Shown: piece after piece, positions 7,704-16,020 of the stretch
Numbering within the stretch: the stretch's first letter is position 1
Layout: each line of letters starts with the position of its first letter
NCBI GenBank assembly: GCA_029838195.1
Contig: JALGVJ010000030.1
Span: 1-48,436 of the forward strand
Reading direction: 5' to 3'
Length of the DNA: 48,436 nucleotides
DNA from: Promethearchaeota archaeon
Lineage (GTDB): Archaea; Asgardarchaeota; Lokiarchaeia; Sigyniarchaeales; SOKP01
Notes under the pieces: model-generated
The model's input: the letters and a program-made list of their open reading frames with translations, nothing else
Database searches by the model: none
Told to the model about the DNA's origin: nothing
Position numbers and translations under genes: made by a program

Positions 7704-8505
7704 AAAAGGAAAAATAATCATTGCTTTAGTATTAATCTCTCCTTTAATCACCGCATTCTTAATGATGAGTTTAGAAAAAAACCCACCACTCATTGAAAGT
7801 AAGAATCCCATTACGTTTATGACCTATAACATTCATTTTGGCCAAGGTGGGGACGACTTATTGAATCTTGAACGCATTGCCCAAAACATTTTGTTAGATG
7901 ATCCCGATATCATCGGTTTGCAAGAAGTAGAACGAGGGCGCATCACCTCACAAGGAGTGGACATGGCCTACTGGCTAGCGAAAAGGTTAAACATGTATTA
8001 CTACTATTTCAATCCTCCTTCTAATAAACACGTCATGGGAAATGCTATTTTGAGTAAATTTCCCATCGTGTCCGCAAGAGGATATTCTCTTCCAAGCATC
8101 TTACAAGAACGAGTGTATATTCATTGCATCATTCGCGTGAGTCCAACGCTTACTCTCGATGTATTCAATACTCACCTTGGAATCCGTAATGAAAACAAGT
8201 ACGCTCAAGTAAATTACTTGTTAAATAAAATCGTGGAACTTTCCACGCCTTCCACCCCCACGCTCTTGATGGGGGATCTGAATCTAAGAAGAACTTCCCC
8301 CGAAATCCAACCCCTCTTGACATATTTTACCGATACGGGGTCAATCGTGGCTTCAAGTGAACGGGCTAATATCGACTATATTCTCGTGCGAGGGCATGAA
8401 AGCATCATCGAATATCACGTGGTCAATGACATGCTCCCCAACATTGATAGCCCCGCTGAGTTTGGGTCTGATCATCTACCGGTAGTCTCTACCATCCTCT
8501 TTTAA
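7696..8505 (+). CDS. Membrane-anchored EEP-family (endonuclease/exonuclease/phosphatase) hydrolase
   Basis: A 269-residue protein. Residues 1-24 form an N-terminal anchor (KIIIALVLISPLITAFLMM) that would place the catalytic domain outside the membrane. The EEP signature is present in order: MTYNIHFG with the metal-site Asn, LQEVE with the metal-binding Glu, NAILSKFPI, FNTHLG with the conserved His, GDLN, NIDYILV, and the terminal SDHLPVV with the catalytic Asp-His. The family hydrolyses phosphodiesters or phosphomonoesters, from nucleic acids to sphingolipids and inositol lipids. With an extracytoplasmic anchor, a lipid head-group substrate is more likely than DNA; that is an inference. ATG 7696 is chosen over GTG 7684 because gaggtga at 7681-7687 lies at Shine-Dalgarno distance from it. 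The gene overlaps the upstream 12-TM gene by 8 nt. Confidence 0.85.
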   Translation: MNRKGKIIIALVLISPLITAFLMMSLEKNPPLIESKNPITFMTYNIHFGQGGDDLLNLERIAQNILLDDPDIIGLQEVERGRITSQGVDMAYWLAKRLNMYYYYFNPPSNKHVMGNAILSKFPIVSARGYSLPSILQERVYIHCIIRVSPTLTLDVFNTHLGIRNENKYAQVNYLLNKIVELSTPSTPTLLMGDLNLRRTSPEIQPLLTYFTDTGSIVASSERANIDYILVRGHESIIEYHVVNDMLPNIDSPAEFGSDHLPVVSTILF

Positions 8506-8887
8506 TTTATTTTAATAGGTGTTTTTTCTTTTGATGGGATTGAAATTACCGTTTTTTAACTTTTAACTTCATGTTAATTTTTCACTCTACATTCAATGAA
8601 TTCTAGCTTGTTAACGGCACGTAGTAAGTTTCGCTTGAATTCGTTTTTAACTCCAAATTGTTTCACATGTATTATCCACGCAAGAATAATGTTATCACGT
8701 TTTTGCCTTCCTCTGAAACTTTTTAAACGTCCTTTTCTAAAATTGAAGAGATTCTCTCGTAAAAAAATCTTCACCACCTTCATTTTCATTCTTATAGTAA
8801 AAATATTTATAAGATACGATTCAAACTCTATTAATTATATTAAAATATTTTAACTCGAATTATAAATTACTCGATAAAAAATTAAAA
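8506..8887. other. Intergenic region with promoter-like AT-rich boxes
   Basis: These 382 nt carry overlapping short ORFs on both strands, none with convincing composition. ATATTTATAA at 8803-8812 is a TATA-box candidate for the transporter at 8888, which would give a leader of about 50 nt. The block ttaacggcac at 8611-8620 also occurs between genes at 22535-22544. Confidence 0.4.
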
Positions 8888-10264
8888 ATGTCGCAAACCA
8901 TCTCAAAAAGAACGACTATTGCCTATAGCTTTGCCGGCATTGCTGACACGATGTCTTATCAATTATTTACCTTCTATATTTTCAATTTTTACTTCGCTGT
9001 TGTCCAATTAGATCTTTGGCTTGTTACTTTAGGCTATATTTTATGGTCAATCTGGAATGCGATAAATGACCCGTTGCTGGGGGCGATCTCAGATAGGACA
9101 TCGTCCAAATGGGGAAGAAGGAAGCCATTCATCATTGGAGGCATCATTCCATTATGCATTATTATGATTCTTTTATGGACCCCTCCTAAAGGCTCTCAAA
9201 TACTCGCTTTCATCTATTTTTTAATTATCATAAATCTATTTGATACCTTTTACACGATGTATTCTCTCAATCAGACGTCCTTATTTCCAGAAATGTTTGT
9301 TAATCTTGAAGAAAGAGCCAAGGCTAATAATTATGTTCAAATTTTTAACATCATTGGATTATTATTCGCAGCTATCTTACCTTCATTTTTTATATCTGAA
9401 TTTCTCGGTCCTGGCGTTGAAGCAGAATACGTGAATGCGGCAATTTTTATGGCTCTTTTAGCGGCAATTTTTGCTTTCGTGTTTATAAAATTTGGATTAA
9501 AAGAGCGGAAAGAGTATTCTAAAGATCCTGAAAGCGCCCCTTCATTTTTTAGTTCTGTCAAGCTAACTTTTAAAAATAAAGCCTTTAGAGCCTATATCTT
9601 GACAAATTTTGCCCAATGGTACGTGTTTGGTTTGATTCCCATCATTAATCCTTATTTTTTGGGCTTTATTATCAAGATCACGGATGCTTTCATTCAATCG
9701 TTATTCTTGGCTCTAACGTTCATTTCAGCGGTTATTTTCATGACACTATGGAGTAAATATTTTGCCAACCATGGCGTGAAAAAAGGGCAATTGACGGCCT
9801 TGGCTATCATGTCGTTGACGTTCATTCCTTTTTTATTTGTTTGGGAAATGATCGGTGCCATTATAACCTATATTTTAATAGGTTTTGGATTCGCGGGTAT
9901 CATATTTGGACGGGACGTGATCATGGCTTCCATCATCGATTTTGATGAGGTGAACACGGGCATAAGAAGAGAAGCCGCGTATTATGGCGTGAACGCTTTA
10001 ATCATTCGATTTTCTACGATTGCTGTTTCGTTGTCCATTGCCTTAGTTTTCAACACTACGGGATGGAGGATTTATGATCCCGCGACCGTGACTCCTTGGA
10101 TTCTTTTTGGCATTCGATTACTCATGTGCGTGTTTCCAATGGCCGCGCTTGGTCTCGGATTTTTGTTATTATTACGCTTCCCTATTACGAAGGAAAAATA
10201 CATTGAAATAAAACAAGAATTAGAAAAAATTCACGAAGAAAAAATAAAGAAAACGGCCGAATAA
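8888..10264 (+). CDS. GPH-family (MelB-like) sugar:cation symporter
   Basis: A 458-residue, about 12-TM transporter of the glycoside-pentoside-hexuronide:cation symporter family in the major facilitator superfamily. The family hallmark between helices 2 and 3 is clear: WNAINDPLLGAISDRT followed by WGRRKPFI (about residues 57-80). It includes the Asp of helix 2 that in MelB belongs to the cation site. The second-half loop and a Glu/Lys-rich cytoplasmic tail of about 25 residues are also typical. It would import an oligosaccharide, glycoside or uronide with Na+ or H+. It stands directly upstream of a sulfatase and a GH3 glycosidase on the same strand, suggesting that sulfated or beta-linked glycosides are taken up and then cleaved inside the cell, as neither enzyme has a signal peptide. 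A T-rich tract follows the stop. The sugar cannot be read from sequence. Confidence 0.9.
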   Translation: MSQTISKRTTIAYSFAGIADTMSYQLFTFYIFNFYFAVVQLDLWLVTLGYILWSIWNAINDPLLGAISDRTSSKWGRRKPFIIGGIIPLCIIMILLWTPPKGSQILAFIYFLIIINLFDTFYTMYSLNQTSLFPEMFVNLEERAKANNYVQIFNIIGLLFAAILPSFFISEFLGPGVEAEYVNAAIFMALLAAIFAFVFIKFGLKERKEYSKDPESAPSFFSSVKLTFKNKAFRAYILTNFAQWYVFGLIPIINPYFLGFIIKITDAFIQSLFLALTFISAVIFMTLWSKYFANHGVKKGQLTALAIMSLTFIPFLFVWEMIGAIITYILIGFGFAGIIFGRDVIMASIIDFDEVNTGIRREAAYYGVNALIIRFSTIAVSLSIALVFNTTGWRIYDPATVTPWILFGIRLLMCVFPMAALGLGFLLLLRFPITKEKYIEIKQELEKIHEEKIKKTAE

Positions 10265-10281
10265 AAAACATCCTTTCAATC

Positions 10282-10306
10282 TTTTTTTACCTCTTTTTTA
10301 TTTTTG
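10282..10306 (+). terminator. T-rich archaeal terminator candidate after the symporter
   Basis: Two runs of six or seven T in 25 nt begin 18 nt after the stop codon. Archaeal RNA polymerase ends transcription at such oligo-T tracts; no hairpin precedes it. Confidence 0.45.
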
Positions 10307-10493
10307 TTTAGAATCTTATCCTCTGGGGAGATAAGTTTTAATTTAATTCAATTCAGTTCACTTTTGGAATGCAGTTCGAATGCTTTCTTTAATTTCATGC
10401 GGATATTTGCAAGGAGAGCAGTACCCTTATATTAGGTCATAGATTAAATTTATCATTAATACATGAATTAAATCATATTTTTGCAGTAAAAAA

Positions 10494-11801
10494 ATGAACT
10501 CACCAAAAAAACCGAATGTTATTTTATTCATCACCCATGATCAAGGGCAATATTTAAGATGTTATGATTCTGTTCAAATGCCTAACAGGCTTAACACGCC
10601 CAATTTGGACAAATTGGCAAGAGAAGGCGTGAAATTTACCAATTATTTTTGCACGGCTCCTCAATGTAGTCCTTCACGTGGAAGCATCATTACTTCTTTA
10701 TATCCGCACCAAAATGGCTTAATCGGATTAGTCAATCGAGGATGGACGCTTCCACGGGAAAATAAAACGTTGGCAATGTACATGAAGGAGAATGGATATA
10801 GCACGCATTTATTAGGTCTACAACATGAAAGTTTTGATGCGCATTCCTTGGGTTATGATACCGTGAGTAAAAGAGGCGCGGAATGGAAATATTCATGCAA
10901 AAGAATGGAAAATGAATTTTCGAAATTTTTTCATCAACATCAGCATGATGAGCGGCCTTTTTTTCTAAAAATTGGCACGATTGAGGTCCACTTGCCCTTT
11001 CGAGCTTGGACAGAACCAGTAGATCCTAAGAGAGTTAAAATTCCTCCTTTTCTTCCCGACAATGCGGCCATTCGTCAAAATTTTGCTGAATTTTATGGAG
11101 CTATTGAGGTAGTTGATAATGCGATCGGTAAGATTATGGTTGAGTTGGAAGCTACCAATTTGGTTGATAACACGCTTTTTATTTTCACGACGGATCATGG
11201 CATCCCCTTTCCTCGCGCAAAATGCACCTTGTATGATCCTGGCATTAAAACGCTATTATTAATGGCGCTCCCCTCCTCGGAAATGTTTAGTGGAGGGAAA
11301 GTCATTCATCAAATGATAAGCAACATTGATCTCTTGCCCACTATAATGGAATTCACGGGAGGAAGAGTTCCAAATAATCTAGAAGGAAAAAGCTTTCTTC
11401 CTCTTTTAAATAATGAAATATCCACCTTTCGAGAAGAAATTTTCGTTGAGAAAACATACCATGAAATTTATGACCCCATGAGGGGAATTCGAACAAAAAA
11501 CTACAAATATATCTGGAATTGCGAGCCCTCTGATGTTCTCTATCAAATTCCCGGCGACATTATGATGGAACCTTCGGGAAAATTCATGAAAAAGCTTCAC
11601 CAAAAACCTCGTCCGAGAGAAGAATTCTACGATTTAGAAAAAGATCCAAATGAAATGGATAATCAAATTACCGATCCCGACTATCAAGATATAATACAAG
11701 AGCTTAAAGGCAAGTTGCGTGAGTGGATGGAAAAAACGAGTGATCCCATCTTACAAGGTAAAATCCCTGATAAAAGAATAAAACCTCCCAAGCATTATTA
11801 A
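10494..11801 (+). CDS. Type I sulfatase, sulfamidase (SGSH)-like, Cys-type
   Basis: A 435-residue formylglycine-dependent sulfatase. The active-site motif CSPSR (residues 58-62) is followed by GSIITSLYPHQNG, a block close to N-sulfoglucosamine sulfohydrolase, which releases sulfate from glucosamine N-sulfate; that subfamily is a tentative call. C58 must be oxidised to formylglycine. R62, metal-site Asp16 in ITHDQ, D234-H235 in FTTDHG and K243 complete the site. The usual tandem acidic pair at the first metal position reads HD here. There is no signal peptide, so the enzyme is predicted cytosolic, which suits maturation by the radical SAM enzyme encoded at 25068-26306. It follows the GPH symporter and precedes the GH3 glycosidase by 87 nt. 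The C-terminal part (FYDLEKDPNEMDN) is the standard sulfatase end. Sulfatase is firm; the substrate is uncertain, with phosphonate-ester hydrolysis as an alternative. Confidence 0.88.
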   Translation: MNSPKKPNVILFITHDQGQYLRCYDSVQMPNRLNTPNLDKLAREGVKFTNYFCTAPQCSPSRGSIITSLYPHQNGLIGLVNRGWTLPRENKTLAMYMKENGYSTHLLGLQHESFDAHSLGYDTVSKRGAEWKYSCKRMENEFSKFFHQHQHDERPFFLKIGTIEVHLPFRAWTEPVDPKRVKIPPFLPDNAAIRQNFAEFYGAIEVVDNAIGKIMVELEATNLVDNTLFIFTTDHGIPFPRAKCTLYDPGIKTLLLMALPSSEMFSGGKVIHQMISNIDLLPTIMEFTGGRVPNNLEGKSFLPLLNNEISTFREEIFVEKTYHEIYDPMRGIRTKNYKYIWNCEPSDVLYQIPGDIMMEPSGKFMKKLHQKPRPREEFYDLEKDPNEMDNQITDPDYQDIIQELKGKLREWMEKTSDPILQGKIPDKRIKPPKHY

Positions 11802-11888
11802 ATCTAATTAAGATTTTTTTATCAATCCCTAAATTTAAGTAGAATTTAATGATCTTTCTAATTAAAAAAAAATAACGATAAACCTAAA

Positions 11889-13949
11889 ATGGAGAAAAAG
11901 AAGAAATATTTAGATGCTTCCTTGGATTTAGAAACGAGAATTGATGATTTGCTGGAACAATTAACGTTAGAAGAAAAATTCTTGTTACTACGGGGTAAGG
12001 ATTTTTGGACGACTAATCCCATCGCACGGTTAGGAATCCCTTCTTTTGGAATGACAGATGGGCCCCTTGGCGTTGCCTGGCATTCTAGTCATCGAGGAAA
12101 GCACACAAGGTTCCCCGCAACAATAGGATTAGCCGCCACGTGGAATAAAGAATTAGCCTATAAAATGGGAGAAGCTATGGGCAAAGAAGTTAGATTAGCA
12201 GGCAGACACCAGCTTTTAGGGCCGGGAGTTAACATCATCCGTTCTCCCCTCTGTGGCAGGAATTTTGAATATTTGAGTGAAGATCCCGTTCTTTCTTCTG
12301 ATATTGCTGCAGAAATTGTTAAGGGTCTTCAATCTCAAAAAGTTGCTGCGTGCGTTAAACATTATATCATGAATAATTCTGAAACAAAACGCACGAAAAT
12401 ATCTGCTGAAATCAGTGAACGTGCCTTACAAGAAATTTACGTGAAGAATTTTAAGCGAATCATCGAAAAATCCGATCCATGGGGCATCATGGCATGTTAT
12501 AATAAAATTAATGGAATCTACGGAGCTGAAAATCAATATATTCTCCGAGAAATACTTCGGGATCAATTAGGCTTCACGGGGCATGTAGTTAGTGACTGGG
12601 GTGCTGCTCGTAATACTTCGGGAGCCGCAGCTTGTATTAAAGCAGGGCTGAATTTAGAAATGCCCGGTAAGCTTTTAAGTAAAGTGTTAACGCCAAAAAA
12701 CATTATAAAAGCTTTAAGTTCCGGTGAAATAAATGAAAAGGATATAGATGAAGCTGTAAGACCCTTACTTAGGACGTTTTTTAGGGTTGGATTGTTAGAA
12801 CAAGAAGAATCAATTTTTACGAAAATTTCTGATCTTTCCGAACATCAAGAATTAGCCCAAAAAATCGCTGAAGAGAGCATGGTGTTATTAAAAAATGATT
12901 CAAATATCCTCCCCGTGAATTTAGATGAAGTTAAAAAAATAGCTATACTAGGACCTAATGCTAAAAAAGTATTTGGTAAACCGCTTCAAGGTGGCAGTTC
13001 CGCCGTGGTCCCTCCTAAATTCATCACCCCTTTTGAAGGAATCCGTAAATATGTTTCCGGAAAAGCAGAAATAATTGCAAATCCGGAGGATGCTGATGTC
13101 GTTTTTTTAATTCTGGGGTTAGACCATGGAGGAAATTTCTTGAAAATGCTCTTCATTAAGACTGAAGGCGATACAGAAGGCAATGATCGTACGCATTATG
13201 GCTTGCCCGACAACCAAGTGCGCTTGATAGAAGAGACGGTTTTAAAAAATCCCAATACAATCGTAATTTTAATTGCCGGAAGTCCCATTGATTGTTCGCC
13301 GTGGCATGATAAGGTACCCGCCATTCTTAACGCTTGGTATCCCGGCATGATGGGAGGGACGGCTTTAGCTCGCGTTATTTTCGGTGACGTATCTCCTTCT
13401 GGAAAATTGCCTGTGACGTATCCTAAAAAATTAGAAGATCATCCCGCTCATCTTTCTAAAAAGCGATTTCCAGGAAATCTTAAAGAACTAAAAATTTATT
13501 ATGAGGAAGGAATATACGTTGGATATCGCTACTTTGATAAACACGCGATCGAGCCTATGTTCCCGTTCGGATTTGGTCTTTCTTATACTACCTTCAAGTT
13601 ATCGAATATTAAATTGGATAAATCTACTATTAAGGAAAACGATATACTTACCATTTCCGTTGACGTGCAAAATACAGGATCTCAAGCGGGAGCGGAAGTC
13701 ATTCAAATTTACGTGGGGGATGATGAATGTTCAGTAGATCGTCCTCTAAAAGAATTAGTTGCTTTTGAAAAAGTATTTTTAACAGCCGGCGAGAAAAAAA
13801 CAGTTACGTTGACGTTAGAACACTCAGCTTTTGAATTTTATTCGGAACAAGAAAGCGCCTTCATTACAGAAGCAGGCTCTTTTACCTTATGGGCAGGTAC
13901 GTCTTCTCGAGATTTTCCTTTATCCACGAAAATTACTCTTATAAAATAA
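11889..13949 (+). CDS. GH3 beta-glycosidase (beta-glucosidase-like)
   Basis: A 686-residue retaining glycoside hydrolase that removes terminal beta-linked sugars. The (beta/alpha)8 domain carries FGMTDGPLG, GPGVNIIRSPLCGRNFEYLSEDP split over residues 111-133, and KHY (157-159). The nucleophile is Asp236 in HVVSDWGA. The alpha/beta sandwich domain follows (about 325-560), with Glu430 in TEGNDR as candidate acid/base. The C-terminal 100 residues are the fibronectin-III-like domain typical of the family (VQNTGSQAGAEVIQIYVGD). The domain order has no PA14 insert. No signal peptide is present, so it should act in the cytosol on sugars brought in by the upstream GPH symporter, perhaps after desulfation. 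It probably forms a transcription unit with the sulfatase. The sugar specificity (glucose, xylose, N-acetylglucosamine) cannot be decided here. Confidence 0.92.
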   Translation: MEKKKKYLDASLDLETRIDDLLEQLTLEEKFLLLRGKDFWTTNPIARLGIPSFGMTDGPLGVAWHSSHRGKHTRFPATIGLAATWNKELAYKMGEAMGKEVRLAGRHQLLGPGVNIIRSPLCGRNFEYLSEDPVLSSDIAAEIVKGLQSQKVAACVKHYIMNNSETKRTKISAEISERALQEIYVKNFKRIIEKSDPWGIMACYNKINGIYGAENQYILREILRDQLGFTGHVVSDWGAARNTSGAAACIKAGLNLEMPGKLLSKVLTPKNIIKALSSGEINEKDIDEAVRPLLRTFFRVGLLEQEESIFTKISDLSEHQELAQKIAEESMVLLKNDSNILPVNLDEVKKIAILGPNAKKVFGKPLQGGSSAVVPPKFITPFEGIRKYVSGKAEIIANPEDADVVFLILGLDHGGNFLKMLFIKTEGDTEGNDRTHYGLPDNQVRLIEETVLKNPNTIVILIAGSPIDCSPWHDKVPAILNAWYPGMMGGTALARVIFGDVSPSGKLPVTYPKKLEDHPAHLSKKRFPGNLKELKIYYEEGIYVGYRYFDKHAIEPMFPFGFGLSYTTFKLSNIKLDKSTIKENDILTISVDVQNTGSQAGAEVIQIYVGDDECSVDRPLKELVAFEKVFLTAGEKKTVTLTLEHSAFEFYSEQESAFITEAGSFTLWAGTSSRDFPLSTKITLIK

Positions 13950-13950
13950 A

Positions 13951-13974
13951 TTTTCTCTTTTTTTTTTACTTTTC
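13951..13974 (+). terminator. T-rich terminator candidate after the GH3 gene
   Basis: A run of mostly T (24 nt, including ten consecutive T) starts one base after the GH3 stop codon, as expected for archaeal intrinsic termination. Confidence 0.45.
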
Positions 13975-14019
13975 TCTTAAAAAGAGAGCGAAAGTAATTG
14001 AATTTGAGGAGGGGGTCTT

Positions 14020-14041
14020 ATTTTCTAATCCTTTAGAAAAT
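14020..14041 (+). promoter_or_regulatory. Hairpin ATTTTCTAA-tcct-TTAGAAAAT next to a start codon
   Basis: A perfect 9-bp stem with a 4-nt loop ends 4 nt before ATG 14046. Its arm and loop start (ttttctaatcctt) match the inverted repeat at 1496-1527. It could sequester the ribosome site in the mRNA or be a repressor operator. A purine-rich gaggaggggg lies just before it at 14006-14015. Confidence 0.45.
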
Positions 14042-14045
14042 CTTC

Positions 14046-15803
14046 ATGAGAGATAAAGTCTTAAATATATCAAATTCAAATTATGATGTGGATAGTAATT
14101 CAAATAATAAAAAAAGTGATCGTAAAATGAATATCATGAATAAAATAAAATCTAATAAAAAAGTTTCGGGTATCTTAATTGCTTTACTCATTACCATCGT
14201 GGGTCTCATCCCCCTGCTCGTGCTTACATATTGGGCGGATCCTCAACATCCGTACTCTATTAAGAAGATCACGTTAGTTTCGGATGATGGCACGAAAATT
14301 ACAGCATTATTACATCAACCATTGTCTAATGACTCAAAGCTTGATGCCGGCATTGTGAACGCTCATGGCTATTGCGGAAACAAGCAACACAATGCTAAAA
14401 TTAGTATTGAATTGGTAAAAAGAGGTTTCACCGTGGTGACTCTCGATTTTCGAGGACATGGAAGCTCTGATGGATATCTTGGAGAAAATAGACAAGGACT
14501 TTATTTGGATATGATGGCGGCCATTAAATATTTGGAAAATTTAGGATATATTAAAAAATTTGGCTTAATAGGACATTCTATGGGAGGCAGCGCTGCATTC
14601 AGCGTTGCTGAAGCTCATCCCGATAAAATCAAGGCACTGGTAGCAATTGGAAGTTTTCGAGCTAATTTAACTCCTGCTAAAGCACCGAATTTATTGGTCG
14701 CTCTCGGTAGGTTTGAGCAAGTTGCCACGCTTGATGAAGCTCTTACTTACTTGACCACGTATGTTGGAGGGAGCCCAATTGAGGTGGGAAAATTATATGG
14801 AGAGTTTTCAAAAGGGACTGCATTTAAAATCGTGATTGGGCCCACTTCTGAACACCTCTATGAAACTACCGAGCCCACCATCGTGAAAGAAACGGTAAAA
14901 TGGTTTGAATGTGCATTTATAGGACGAGATCCTAATGCTAGTGATGAAGATATCCATTTAACGGTCGGATATAGTCAATTTTTTTACAATTTAGCTTTAG
15001 CCGGAGTGGTAGCATTAGGGTTTGGATTAATAGTATATCTGAGGAGCTTCATTTTTAAAAAAAAAGATATTTTTCCGGAAACTATCGACGAACAAGCTTC
15101 AATAGGGAAATTGTATCTATTATATCTCCTTGTAGGGTTAATCGGTCTATTATTTTCTCAATCAGCAGTAAACTTATTTGAAGCAACATTACCCGTTTCT
15201 TCCGGAGATCAATTATTTGCGTTGATGGTGGGGACAATAATTGGTATTCTTCTCGCATGGTTTGCTCTCACGATAAAGAGCAAGGAAAAGAAATTTTCTG
15301 AATTGCCCTCTTTAATTAGCCATCTTTCTCCTGGCAATCCTTGTCGCTCCATTGTATTTGGCGTCATCTCAGCAATTCTCCTCTGCACGCTTATTGCTTT
15401 AATTTCAGATTGGAACACTGTCACTACGTTTCTCACGGTGAGAGAAATAGGAACGGTAATCTTTATGACATTCTTGTTCTTCCCCCTTTTCCTCATGAAA
15501 GAATTCTATTTTAGGATGGTTCAATCTCATTTATCCCATGAAAATCGATTTAAGGAGTACTTTTCTATGACCGGCATCGGAATTGCCATGGAAATCACGC
15601 TATATATTCCCATCATGCTCCTCACATGGGGTGAGTTTCTTTCTCTTTCCCTTACCGTGCTAGCGGCGTTCGCTATAATTCAACAAATACTCGTAACATG
15701 GGTCTACATGCATGGTGGAAGAAATATCATCAGTTCCTCCGTATTTTTAAGCATTTTATACGGATGGATGATCGTGAATTTCTTTCCATTTGGAATGTAT
15801 TAA
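14046..15803 (+). CDS. Alpha/beta hydrolase fused to a multi-pass membrane domain
   Basis: A 585-residue two-part protein. An acidic, Asn/Ser-rich N-terminus of about 40 residues precedes one membrane segment (41-62). An alpha/beta hydrolase domain follows (about 70-290) with the oxyanion region NAHGYCGNK, the nucleophile elbow GHSMGG with Ser178, and candidate catalytic His270 in TSEHLYE. After it come about seven further membrane segments (near 312-335, 355-375, 390-410, 435-455, 465-485, 510-535 and 540-575). With the first segment crossing outward, the hydrolase would face the outside. The lipase/peptidase-like core suggests an esterase acting on lipids or surface molecules, but no substrate signature is visible. 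The gene opens a run of surface-oriented hydrolases (to 20784). The fusion of a soluble hydrolase with a 7-helix tail is unusual. The hydrolase call is secure; the tail is unknown. Confidence 0.8.
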   Translation: MRDKVLNISNSNYDVDSNSNNKKSDRKMNIMNKIKSNKKVSGILIALLITIVGLIPLLVLTYWADPQHPYSIKKITLVSDDGTKITALLHQPLSNDSKLDAGIVNAHGYCGNKQHNAKISIELVKRGFTVVTLDFRGHGSSDGYLGENRQGLYLDMMAAIKYLENLGYIKKFGLIGHSMGGSAAFSVAEAHPDKIKALVAIGSFRANLTPAKAPNLLVALGRFEQVATLDEALTYLTTYVGGSPIEVGKLYGEFSKGTAFKIVIGPTSEHLYETTEPTIVKETVKWFECAFIGRDPNASDEDIHLTVGYSQFFYNLALAGVVALGFGLIVYLRSFIFKKKDIFPETIDEQASIGKLYLLYLLVGLIGLLFSQSAVNLFEATLPVSSGDQLFALMVGTIIGILLAWFALTIKSKEKKFSELPSLISHLSPGNPCRSIVFGVISAILLCTLIALISDWNTVTTFLTVREIGTVIFMTFLFFPLFLMKEFYFRMVQSHLSHENRFKEYFSMTGIGIAMEITLYIPIMLLTWGEFLSLSLTVLAAFAIIQQILVTWVYMHGGRNIISSSVFLSILYGWMIVNFFPFGMY

Positions 15804-15812
15804 AAACTTTAA

Positions 15813-15829
15813 TTTTTTTTATTTTTTCT
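15813..15829 (+). terminator. T-rich terminator candidate
   Basis: Runs of eight and six T separated by one A lie 9 nt after the stop of the alpha/beta hydrolase gene. Confidence 0.4.
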
Positions 15830-16020
15830 CCATTCATTACCCTTCTTACATGATGCCGTTTTCCTTTTTCTTGAAAAATTTTCAAGTCTTCCTCTTTTCT
15901 TGGATTTCTTTCTTTTTACAAGTAATTTAAGTCTGTTTACAAAAGAGTAGAATTTAAAAATGTGTGTGATCTATTTAATTTTATCTAATTAGAAATAAAT
16001 CATGGGTGTTGAAAAGTATC

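Noticed and set aside
8574..8853. Short ORFs on both strands in the gap before the GPH symporter
   Set aside because: They overlap each other, have basic low-complexity content and no plausible start context; I treat the gap as non-coding.
10340..10470. A gttcgaa sequence that might be a tRNA T-arm
   Set aside because: No matching acceptor, D or anticodon stems are visible around it.
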